Source of the DNA: Citrobacter tructae
Lineage (GTDB): Bacteria; Pseudomonadota; Gammaproteobacteria; Enterobacterales; Enterobacteriaceae
Direction of reading: 5' to 3'
NCBI RefSeq assembly: GCF_004684345.1
Contig: NZ_CP038469.1
Coordinates: forward strand, 1,612,001-1,676,000
DNA length: 64,000 bases
Position numbers and translations under genes: made by a program. This document shows positions 35,315 through 43,332 of this stretch, in pieces; the stretch's first letter is position 1, and every line of letters begins with the position of its first letter. The notes under the pieces are model-generated. The model ran no database searches. It had not been told where the DNA came from and saw only the letters and a program-made list of their open reading frames with translations.

Positions 35315-36632
35315 AACGTTGTCCATTCTTCTGGTTGATAGGATTGCAAACCTTTTTAAGTCCTGCAGGAGTGTTTCCTGTTGTTGGGTAACGCCACGAG
35401 CCATTTGGTGAGATAGGCCCACCATTTTTTTCATTTTTAGCACGTTCTTTTACATCAATACTTCTTCTATAGTTTTCATCATAACCCTCTGGTAATTCAG
35501 GTGGTTTCGCATCTTTATTCCCTTTTGCTTTTTCAATCTTATAATTATCCATTTCACTTTGATATCCCTTAATGATCTTGTTATAATTATTATCTTTTTT
35601 AATTTCCTCTGCTGTCCCATAAATGTCTACATAACTAGAACGCATTTCAAAGGCTTTAACTTTTACATCCCAGTGATTGACCATTCTCTGCGCAGGACTT
35701 TCCTTTTGGCCAGCATCCTTATTTGATAAGTCACTACCGTCTACCGATATCCCTGCACGACAAGCATATGTTGTGATTTCCGCATCATAATCAAAAATAG
35801 ACTCATAGACATCTTTGATATCACTGAAACTAAACTCACCCAAATCTAAATTATCACCAGCATAATGAAAAGAGGCTATGTTAATAACACCATGGCAAAA
35901 AACAGACACCTTCTTAATCAATCTTTTGTTAGTCTTCCTCTGGTTAAAAAAATGCACTAACTCTTGTTTGTTTTTTACATACACAACCCGTGAATTCAAT
36001 TTCTCAGCATACTGATTAATCACGGCTACATCGTTTGTAGTATAACCCTGTTGGAAAACAACCATAATGCGTTGTATTGCATGCCCCTTCGTGCTAGCTG
36101 CAGGAAAATCTCTTAACTGTCTTAAACCGCAATTAATAAACCGATATTGATTCCCCTTGCTCTCCGCAGTCAGGCCAAATCCCCCTTCTAGACGCCAGTC
36201 TCTTGGCGCCGTTCTGGCTGCGACAACTGCGATATAATCATAACCACTGCAATAGGGAATTTCTTTTTCTGGGTAATCAGGTGCTGTTACTAAAGATATT
36301 TTCCTGTCTTCTAATTCCGTTAATGTTCCAAAGTTACCACCACGTTTACGGCATCCCTCAGATAATTTCCCAAACAGAGCAAAAAATTCCTCAGGTTTTT
36401 GTGTTTTAAATCTCTCTGTCTCATATGATTCATTTGTTTTACCCTGCTTATACTAACTGGTGTCTTCAAAATGTACAGCCCAGGGGATCCCTTTGAGAAT
36501 AACAGCTTCATCATTAACTGGCACAAGTTTAATGCGATGCGTAAATTCTTTATTACTCTTGCCGGCAGGCACCCCTACTTCACCAGTACAATTTGGCATT
36601 GATGTAGGATCCAAAGATTGATGTCCAGCCAC
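35265..36632 (-). pseudogene. Candidate cysteine-protease-like T6SS effector, interrupted by one amber codon
   Basis: One frame runs from a GTG at 36630-36632 (VAGHQSLDPTSMPNCTGEVG) to the stop at 35265, 455 codons, with a single TAG at codon 60 (36453-36455, in FEDTS*YKQGK; CAG would fit). After the stop, the frame continues without further damage. The second half has KKVSVFCHGV and ITTYACRAGI (His about 247, Cys about 291), the His-Gly and Cys pair spaced as in caspase-like and CHAT peptidases; this is inference by pattern. GTG overlaps the stop of the DUF4123 adaptor gene by one base, so it was translated with its loader. A shorter product could start at 36065. Confidence 0.65.
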
Positions 36633-37384
36633 TATAACACCTCCTTATTTTCATTTTTTAAGACGATTTGACTCAACTTTGCATCATTATATTGATAGTA
36701 GCTAATGTTAGTTTCACTCAGAAACAACCACCGATGAGTAAATCTCATCAGGTTTTCAATTTGAAGAGGTAATAATATTTTAGAAAGCATTTTCAGGACC
36801 CGGCAATCGTAAAATCGAAATAGCCCCGTCTCCTTCGAAGGAAAAGTCACCACCAAACAAGATATTAAGTGATTAGTTAATTGTAGAAATTCTTGTTCGC
36901 TGATAATCCAGGAGACTGCAGGATATTTTTTCTCAAGCATAAATATATTCAAAAGTTTGTCAGAAGATATTTTATCCACTTCCATTAGCCATGGACCGGC
37001 AAATGCAATAAGTTTGTCTTCTGGTAAACACAAAAGAGATCGGATCGCTTTACTTTCTTCAATTGGCTCGCCGTAAGCCCGTTCATACTGAATACCGTCC
37101 ACCAGCACATATAACTTCAATAGCTCAGAGCCAGTTGTCAAACTTTCTAGCACCACCCGCCCACTCAGCATGCGCAGCGTGGCATACTTCATCAGTACGT
37201 CTTCCGCCGCCACATCGTCCTGCGACGAGGTGAACTCAATTCGCCATCTGAAGGGCTCGTTCAGCGCCTCACGACCACGAAATTTCAGGACATCCGCACT
37301 GACCCGGCTGTCGTTGATCTCAAGCTGGTAGCGAGTCTGTCCGTCGAACAAGGCCAGCCAGTTATCCATCGCAATTGTCGTCAC
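36632..37384 (-). CDS. VgrG N-terminus fused to DUF4123 effector adaptor
   Basis: 250 residues. Residues 1 to about 76 (MDNWLALFDGQTRYQLEIND to KYATLRMLSGR) are nearly identical to the start of the full VgrG; from VVLESLTTGSELLKLYVLVD on, the chain is a complete DUF4123 domain (FAGPWLMEV, then ETGLFRFYDCRVLKMLSKIL). DUF4123 proteins (Tap/TEC) load effectors on VgrG. The junction is in frame. The ATG of the full copy is ATT here, so GTG at 37384, itself overlapping the Shine-Dalgarno sequence, or the ATG at 37369 must serve. The next gene overlaps the stop by one base and is the likely client. Confidence 0.75.
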   Translation of the reverse strand: MTTIAMDNWLALFDGQTRYQLEINDSRVSADVLKFRGREALNEPFRWRIEFTSSQDDVAAEDVLMKYATLRMLSGRVVLESLTTGSELLKLYVLVDGIQYERAYGEPIEESKAIRSLLCLPEDKLIAFAGPWLMEVDKISSDKLLNIFMLEKKYPAVSWIISEQEFLQLTNHLISCLVVTFPSKETGLFRFYDCRVLKMLSKILLPLQIENLMRFTHRWLFLSETNISYYQYNDAKLSQIVLKNENKEVL

Positions 37385-37411
37385 TCCTTAACGGGGACCA
37401 GAGTAAGAATT
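37155..37411. repeat. tssJ-tail/vgrG-5' repeat, copy B
   Basis: About 257 bases carrying the last codons of tssJ (LTLVPVKE), GTGACGACA and the first 76 codons of vgrG. The same block lies at about 41470-41726 (native tssJ-vgrG border, copy C) with only scattered differences, and in shortened form at 33764-33838 (copy A). The three direct copies delimit the effector cassettes. Confidence 0.85.
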
Positions 37412-37858
37412 TTAGCGTCATAACGTTGCCCATTAAGCTGGTTAATAAGACCGCAATATTTTTAGGCGTTATTAATGTCATGAGGTAGCACTATAAACCA
37501 CGTATCTCCTGCTCTGGTTTATACAGAATATATTCAACAAACATCACTTCAGCTGATAACTGCCATAACCTAACCCTCCAGGATAGAAAAACTCATATTT
37601 TTGACCATTAATTAACTCGTTCAAATTATAAACTGGAACTTCAGAAGAGCAATAACGCAGAGGGATTATGCCCCCCATACATAGCAAAACACAACACCCG
37701 CCTTTAAAACACTTATAAAGAGAGGCGATATTCCTTCAGAGAAACATACAGTAGTTTTATTTTTTTATCTGAACTGAATATATCGATCAATATTACCTTT
37801 TCATTAAAGTGATACCATATCATTCCTGACACTGTTCGATTTAGCTCTTCATTCTATG
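37381..37858 (-). pseudogene. Remnants of effector-cassette genes
   Basis: Three separate coding scraps read on the minus strand: WYHFNEKVILIDIFSSDKKI (about 37820-37760), then YCSSEVPVYNLNELINGQKY to GYGSYQLK and a stop at 37544, then GLINQLNGQRYDAKILTLVP ending in VKE and a stop at 37381. The last scrap joins an effector-like tail to the end of TssJ. It shares the pattern NGQ+Y with the tail of the effector candidate at 35265. No intact gene is left. Confidence 0.6.
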
Positions 37859-38242
37859 CTAACCGCATGCTGGAATCCTCCATTCCGCCCACCCATCACT
37901 TGTTGGATATACAGCAAATTGCCCATGCCATTCTGGAGCCATTAAATCTGAGAATTGTGCCTGCCAAAAGTACCATGCTGAGCTTTTTAATTTATTACCA
38001 TCTTTATCATATACAATGAAGAATGATTGATTGGAGAACAGGCGCAGTAATCTACCAGGTGCTCCGTATGGGCGATAGTCTGGAATATAAGTCACCAACT
38101 CACACTTATTCTGATCATTCCAGAGAGAGTCCTCCTTTACCGCCCCCCGATAAGCCATTATTTTAATAAAAAGTAAGCATGTAAATATCATAAAAAAAGC
38201 CAACAATGTCGCGATGACTATCTTTTTCATTAACCTAGTCAT
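37859..38242 (-). CDS. Small inner-membrane protein, putative immunity partner of the DUF6402 protein
   Basis: 127 residues from MTRLMKKIVIATLLAFFMIF, one membrane helix (about residues 6-28), then a domain of 100 residues with aromatic-rich segments (SSAWYFWQAQFSDLMAPEWH) and two cysteines. The ATG overlaps the end of the DUF6402 gene by eight bases; a second ATG at 38230 is possible. The order vgrG, effector, small membrane protein is the common T6SS cassette plan. I do not recognise its family, so the immunity role rests on position. Confidence 0.6.
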   Translation of the reverse strand: MTRLMKKIVIATLLAFFMIFTCLLFIKIMAYRGAVKEDSLWNDQNKCELVTYIPDYRPYGAPGRLLRLFSNQSFFIVYDKDGNKLKSSAWYFWQAQFSDLMAPEWHGQFAVYPTSDGWAEWRIPACG

Positions 38243-39218
38243 TCGCGTTCTTCTCTTTCCAGTCAAAATACTCTTTAATATCTATAACATTCAAATGAAT
38301 TACAATATTTACCGGAATTTTCTTTACTGTTGAATAAACAAAAAAGTCTCCGGTTTTTTTATCAACTTTATACTTTTCCCTATAGTTTACAAAAGCCGAG
38401 TTTGTGACTCGGAAGTATCGATCATCGTCGTTATCAATATAGTCTTTATTCATCACCCCACTGATCAAATTTGGCTTAATCACACCTTTAAACCCCCAAT
38501 ACCCTAAAGGCTGATCATCCCCATCATTCATAAATTCATAAGTATCTCTGACATACAGACCAAGCTCGTTAATCTCTAATCTTATGAATCCACTTTTTTC
38601 TTTAGATATAGAAAGATCTGTAAATGCTATTTTTATTATAAAAGAGCCAAGAGCACCGTAGACATCATCAAGTTTATCTGTCGCCTTTTCCCATAGAGTA
38701 CTGCCAATCCTTATGAAATTAAACTGACTTATCTTATCTAATTCCATTGCAGATAAGCCATCATAGTTAATATGGGCGTTTTTGAACACACCATCAACAA
38801 AAAACCCCGAATTCTCCAATCTATTTAAAATAAAACACAGCCCGCTAGACAATTGATTCAAAAGACTCTTTTTACGACCAAGAGTTTCATTATACTCTAC
38901 AACATTTGACATCTCCCTTACAAAGCCATCATAGATAGGTTTAATGCGTGATGATGAGGTTAATAGCCAATCAAAACTTAAATCATCTAATATATTATGT
39001 TTATCAATCATCCCCATATCGACTCTGTTGAGTTTTTGTTGTTTAGTCATTTCAAAATATGGGTCATTAAACCACTTTCGCATAAACCTTGCAGATTCGA
39101 TCCACCCCATATTTTCCATAACCTGAGGGATATCGGTAATTTTAAAAACTTTTACGGGAACAGTTTCCTGAGATTCCTTGTCATTAGTGAGCTTAGACTT
39201 TACTTTTATTTCAACCAT
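38235..39218 (-). CDS. DUF6402-like T6SS cassette protein (putative effector)
   Basis: 327 residues from MVEIKVKSKLTNDKESQETV. The segment IPQVMENMGWIESARFMRKW and the following FDWLLTSSSRIKPIYDGFVR agree with the family I know as DUF6402, often found after vgrG; the assignment is from memory. The second half is beta-rich (RLEINELGLYVRDTYEFMND, WGFKGVIKPN). No signal peptide or known catalytic motif is visible. The ATG lies four bases after the vgrG stop, so it is probably carried by that VgrG, whose C-terminal extension could hold it. Confidence 0.6.
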   Translation of the reverse strand: MVEIKVKSKLTNDKESQETVPVKVFKITDIPQVMENMGWIESARFMRKWFNDPYFEMTKQQKLNRVDMGMIDKHNILDDLSFDWLLTSSSRIKPIYDGFVREMSNVVEYNETLGRKKSLLNQLSSGLCFILNRLENSGFFVDGVFKNAHINYDGLSAMELDKISQFNFIRIGSTLWEKATDKLDDVYGALGSFIIKIAFTDLSISKEKSGFIRLEINELGLYVRDTYEFMNDGDDQPLGYWGFKGVIKPNLISGVMNKDYIDNDDDRYFRVTNSAFVNYREKYKVDKKTGDFFVYSTVKKIPVNIVIHLNVIDIKEYFDWKEKNAND

Positions 39219-39222
39219 TATT

Positions 39223-41688
39223 TTACCCAATAATTAGTGAATCTTGTTTCAAGATACTCAACTCGATCTCAGATGCCTCTGAATTACTTATAAAACTAGT
39301 GAGACCATTGTCACAAGTGCTTCCTTTTACTACACCTGATGCGGAAGATAATACATAACCAACTCCCGGAATTGGCTGAAGCGTTTTGTCATCAACAAGA
39401 ACAAAACTTCTCCTGTAACTATCAGATACTCCAGGCATAAATGGATATTCGGCCTCCTGGGTTACACTTCCAGTCGTCACCGACCGCTTAATCTTCCGCG
39501 TATACGTCGTATCCGTCCCGTACTCTATTTTCCCGTCCTGGATGATGAGGTAACTCCCGCCACCAATCAGCGTCACCTTCTTCTTCCCCGCAAACAGCAT
39601 GTCGCTCGCCGATATCAGGCTCAGCTTTTGTTCTGCTGACAGGTGCATCGCCCCATTCTGCGCCTGGATTTGCACCGGGCCTTCGCTGGCATTCAGGGTC
39701 AGCGAGCCGCTCCGGGCAAACAGGCCGACACTTTCCCCTGCCAGAATAGACGTGTTACCCAGCGCCCCGCTGCTGAAATCTCCCCCGGCGTTCACCGCCA
39801 CGTTTTTACTGGCCGTCAGTTGCTGATGTTCCCCGCTGCTGAACGCCACGCCCTGCGGACCGTGGAAGTGGATCATCTCGTTCAGCGGTTTCAGGCGCTG
39901 GTCGAACATTGCCAGCTGGCTCGCGATATCCGCCTCCAGTGCCTGCGCCTGTTCTGCCGCTGCCGCCAGGGCTTTCAGCTGCTGCTGGCAGACCTCGATT
40001 TCTTTCAGCGCCGTTTCCATATCCAGCACTTCGCCTGCGGCCTTTTGCTGCCCGTCGGCGGTGATGAGCAGCCCTTTCGCCACGCGGATAACGCCGTATT
40101 CGTCGGTTCTGAGTTCAAAGCCGGAACCGCGCGGCTTGTTCTGCTCATCGACAATATGTCCCTGACTCAGTTGCGTGCTGCCGAACGGTGTGGTCAGCGC
40201 AATATGCTCCTGACCGCGCTGGTCTTCCATCCGCAGTTCATTTTGAGCGGCGGTGCGCAGGATGTTCTGGCTGCGGTTGCCGCGGGTGACGATGTCAGCG
40301 TGTTCAGAGTCGTGAAACGCATGGGCGAGGTAAGGCCGGTCGATGTCACCGTCGTCATAGCCGATGCCCACTTCGGTGCCGTCAATAAGGGGCGTGTGCC
40401 AGCCGTATTTGTCGCCAGAATAGGGTTTTGCCTGGCGGACCCACAGGTAGTTATAACCCGGCTCTGCATCTTCGCGGCTGAAATCCAGCTTCACCCGGTA
40501 GCGGCCCTGATTATCCAGATGGGCGTAGATATCTCCCTTCTCCCGGCTCTCAACCCGCGCCGGGAGCGTGCCGAGTATCTTCGGGCGAGGCTCTTCTTTC
40601 GGGCGAAAGCAGAACTGTTCGCTGTACGGCATGCCCCACACCGATACATGCAGGCGGCTGTCGCGGGCGGCGCTGTATGTCGTGAGGGTTATTATCACGC
40701 CCTCTTTCAGGTCGTTCAGGGTGCTACCGTCAGCTTCCAGCACCATCCCCGGCGTCAGGTGTGATGCATTGCTGAACAGGTGCAGTCGGGCTGATTGATT
40801 CAGTTCGCGCTCGTGGTGGATACGGGCGTAAAACGCTCCGCTTTCGGTTTCCGGCTCAGAAGTTGCATCATCGCCCGCGTCGAGGAATGGCGCGGCGTAG
40901 CGGTAGTGCTCCCCGGTGGTGGCGGCGTTGTTTCGGACGGTGACTGATGAATCTTTCAGGGTGGTCGCCGTGCGGTAGTTGTAATCCCGAGTGCGGACCA
41001 GCCCGGTCACCGTGTTATGCCAGGTGCGCAGGCCCCAGACCGATTCCGCCGCACCGTCGTACAGGGCTGACGGCTCCTGATACGGCAGATGCACGTCAAA
41101 CTGGTAGTTCAGCTGGCTGTCGGCAAACGTCAGCGTGTCCAGCCCGGTGACCTCATTGACGCTGGAGCGGAACCAGATACCGACCTCAGAAAGCAGGCGC
41201 TGGATAAACTGCAGGTCGCTTTCCCGCCACTGAGTGATGAGTTCCCGCTGCGGGTAGCTTTTCTCCAGACGAAACTCAAAATCCGAACCCTCCAGACCGT
41301 GCGCCCGCAGCACCTGCTCCACCAGCTCAGGAACGGAGAGATTCTGGTACACCGCGCAGCGGCGGGTGTTAGCGAGCAGCGCCAGACGGGATGATATCGT
41401 CACGCTGTAGTGCGTCTGGTCGGCGGTCGCGCCCAGCCATTCAAAAGCGATAATGATGCCCTGCACCCCCCGCCCACTCAGCATGCGCAGCGTGGCATAC
41501 TTCATCAGTACGTCTTCCGCCGCCACATCGTCCTGTGACGAGGTGAACTCAATTCGCCATCTGAAGGGCTCGTTCAGCGCCTCGCGTCCGCGAAATTTCA
41601 CGACATCCGCACTGACCCGGCTGTCGTTGATCTCAAGCCGGTAGCGGGTCTGCCCGTCAAACAGCGCCAGCCAGTTATCCATTGCCAT
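39223..41688 (-). CDS. vgrG: VgrG spike protein (TssI) with C-terminal extension
   Basis: 821 residues from ATG 41688 (MAMDNWLALFDGQTRYRLEI); GGAG stands eight bases before it, while the earlier GTG overlaps that site. Domains: gp27-like head (about 1-380), gp5 OB fold (ILGTLPARVESREKGDIYAH), the beta-helix needle with DUF2345 (NVAVNAGGDFSSGALGNTS), and after it a tail of about 70 residues (SFVLVDDKTLQPIPGVGYVL) with an immunoglobulin-like or transthyretin-like pattern. It caps the Hcp tube and carries effectors. It directly follows tssJ and overlaps its end region. The tail is the part most likely to choose the cargo. Confidence 0.93.
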   Translation of the reverse strand: MAMDNWLALFDGQTRYRLEINDSRVSADVVKFRGREALNEPFRWRIEFTSSQDDVAAEDVLMKYATLRMLSGRGVQGIIIAFEWLGATADQTHYSVTISSRLALLANTRRCAVYQNLSVPELVEQVLRAHGLEGSDFEFRLEKSYPQRELITQWRESDLQFIQRLLSEVGIWFRSSVNEVTGLDTLTFADSQLNYQFDVHLPYQEPSALYDGAAESVWGLRTWHNTVTGLVRTRDYNYRTATTLKDSSVTVRNNAATTGEHYRYAAPFLDAGDDATSEPETESGAFYARIHHERELNQSARLHLFSNASHLTPGMVLEADGSTLNDLKEGVIITLTTYSAARDSRLHVSVWGMPYSEQFCFRPKEEPRPKILGTLPARVESREKGDIYAHLDNQGRYRVKLDFSREDAEPGYNYLWVRQAKPYSGDKYGWHTPLIDGTEVGIGYDDGDIDRPYLAHAFHDSEHADIVTRGNRSQNILRTAAQNELRMEDQRGQEHIALTTPFGSTQLSQGHIVDEQNKPRGSGFELRTDEYGVIRVAKGLLITADGQQKAAGEVLDMETALKEIEVCQQQLKALAAAAEQAQALEADIASQLAMFDQRLKPLNEMIHFHGPQGVAFSSGEHQQLTASKNVAVNAGGDFSSGALGNTSILAGESVGLFARSGSLTLNASEGPVQIQAQNGAMHLSAEQKLSLISASDMLFAGKKKVTLIGGGSYLIIQDGKIEYGTDTTYTRKIKRSVTTGSVTQEAEYPFMPGVSDSYRRSFVLVDDKTLQPIPGVGYVLSSASGVVKGSTCDNGLTSFISNSEASEIELSILKQDSLIIG

Positions 41689-41693
41689 TGTCG

Positions 41694-42218
41694 TCACTCC
41701 TTAACGGGGACCAGAGTCAAAAATCCATCGCCAAGTTCAATAGTGCGCGGTTTATCCGGATCGAGATCGGCGCGGGTCAGCACCAGTTTCCATGAATTGT
41801 TCTTCATGTCCGGGCGGTTGAACAACCCTATCACCGCCACAAATTGAGCCTCTTCATCCATGGGCATATTGAGCGTGACGCTGCCTTTAGGCATGACCAG
41901 CAGCGACTTGCTCGAAACCATATCCTCTTTCAGCACAGTGTCCGCATCACGCAGCAGCTTCTGATAATCAGCGGCATCGACCTTCTGCCGATCTTTTAGC
42001 TGATAGACCCGCACCATGGTCGCCAGCGGGGTCTGCGCCTCATCGGCATTGGTGGCCGCGCGCGGTTCGAAATCGAGGTGCAGCACATTAATTTTTTTGT
42101 AGAAAATCGATTTGGTCATGTTAACCGCGCCATCAGAGACGGACTGGGTCAGGCCGCAGCCCGCCAGCAGGCTGCACAACGCGATCAGCGCAATCTGTTG
42201 CAGGGGGGAGAATGTCAT
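41694..42218 (-). CDS. tssJ: TssJ, T6SS outer membrane lipoprotein
   Basis: 174 residues from MTFSPLQQIALIALCSLLAG with a lipobox LLAGC (Cys21). The transthyretin-like body (LHLDFEPRAATNADEAQTPL, TMVRVYQLKDRQKVDAADYQ) is typical. TssJ sits in the outer membrane and binds TssM in the membrane complex. Upstream codons in frame would destroy the signal peptide. Its last 12 codons occur again at both distal vgrG copies, which shows that recombination used this border. Confidence 0.93.
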   Translation of the reverse strand: MTFSPLQQIALIALCSLLAGCGLTQSVSDGAVNMTKSIFYKKINVLHLDFEPRAATNADEAQTPLATMVRVYQLKDRQKVDAADYQKLLRDADTVLKEDMVSSKSLLVMPKGSVTLNMPMDEEAQFVAVIGLFNRPDMKNNSWKLVLTRADLDPDKPRTIELGDGFLTLVPVKE

Positions 42219-42249
42219 TCGGAGGTTCCTTTCAGAATAAACAGACGTA

Positions 42250-43332
42250 TTAGTCGAAGCGGTAGCTGCCATCCTGGGCGGAGGGCAGCGGGTGGCAATT
42301 GAGGCCTTCATAGCAGCCGAGGCTGACGGTCAGATGGCTGCGGTTGATACTGAGCTTTCCCGCTTTCAGTCCGAGAATACCGGTGCGGCCAAGCTGGATT
42401 CGACGTTTCTGGCCGAGTCGCGGCTCAGGAAGCACGCTCACGGGCACCGTCAGACGCAGCCGCACATCTGAGCGATAGCCCATATAAACGCGCAGCAGCA
42501 CCATCAGATCGGTGTGGAGTTGCCCCCCCGGCAGCCAGCCTTCGGCTTCCTCGGGATGGCTGGTCGCCAACCACAGGGCGATCCGGCTGCAGGCTTCCTT
42601 GCCAGTTTTCCCCAGCGTGGCGCGCTGAGATAGCGCGACGCGGTTCGCTTTCCCGAGACCGCTGCGCTGGGACACCTGCACTTTGATGGGGTCGGGGCTG
42701 ATAATGGTGGCCGTCGTTTCCGGTGCCAGCAAGGCGACTAACTGTCGAATGCCTTCCGCATTTCGGGTGGGCAGGCGCATCGCCCCCAGCAGCGCCAGAA
42801 AACGGGAAACCGGCGTGGCGACGTTATCCGCCGTGCCCGGGATCCCCAGCCCCACCAGCCCCAGTAAGCACTGTGACGTATCGTCTGTACCACCGGATTC
42901 AAACGTCGCGGGATAGGCGTATTTGCGCCAGATCCGGTAGTACTGAGTGGTGATGCGGTGGCTGAAAATATCCAGAAACGAGGTGGTCGCTTCATACCCT
43001 TCCCTGCGCTGGGCGATATCGTCCAGATAGGCCGTCGGCAGCGGCGAATCGACGCCATACATGCCGAGGAAGGTGGTGCGCACCGTCGGCGGCAGATGTG
43101 GGTAGTCTTCATCGGTTTCAACCGCGCGCAGTTCACTTGCCGGAAACCCCATTCCGGGCCACGGGCGAAAACGCACCGGATCGGCTGAGGGTTTATCCGT
43201 CGTTCCCAGCAGCGTGGTCTGCGACGCTTCCTGTTCGATCAACTGGCAGTAACGGTAGAAGTTAACCCGCCAGATATCCTTGCCAAGCTGCTCTGTCAGC
43301 CCGGCACGTGCTGGCTGTGATTCTCTTTCCAT
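42250..43332 (-). CDS. tssG: TssG, T6SS baseplate protein
   Basis: 360 residues, beginning MERESQPARAGLTEQLGKDI. It holds the family segments RFRPWPGMGFPASELRAVE and FLDIFSHRITTQYYRIWRKY. TssG links TssF to TssK in the baseplate wedge. Its start overlaps the end of tssF by 37 bases, indicating coupled translation. Confidence 0.95.
   Translation of the reverse strand: MERESQPARAGLTEQLGKDIWRVNFYRYCQLIEQEASQTTLLGTTDKPSADPVRFRPWPGMGFPASELRAVETDEDYPHLPPTVRTTFLGMYGVDSPLPTAYLDDIAQRREGYEATTSFLDIFSHRITTQYYRIWRKYAYPATFESGGTDDTSQCLLGLVGLGIPGTADNVATPVSRFLALLGAMRLPTRNAEGIRQLVALLAPETTATIISPDPIKVQVSQRSGLGKANRVALSQRATLGKTGKEACSRIALWLATSHPEEAEGWLPGGQLHTDLMVLLRVYMGYRSDVRLRLTVPVSVLPEPRLGQKRRIQLGRTGILGLKAGKLSINRSHLTVSLGCYEGLNCHPLPSAQDGSYRFD

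Noticed and set aside
36453..36455. TAG as recoded codon (pyrrolysine or programmed readthrough)
   Set aside because: No pyl genes or readthrough context are visible; a CAG to TAG change is the simplest reading. Amber suppression cannot be excluded.
39643..40764. 373-codon open frame on the plus strand
   Set aside because: It is fully antisense to the vgrG core; long antisense frames are usual in GC-rich genes and the product has no domain.
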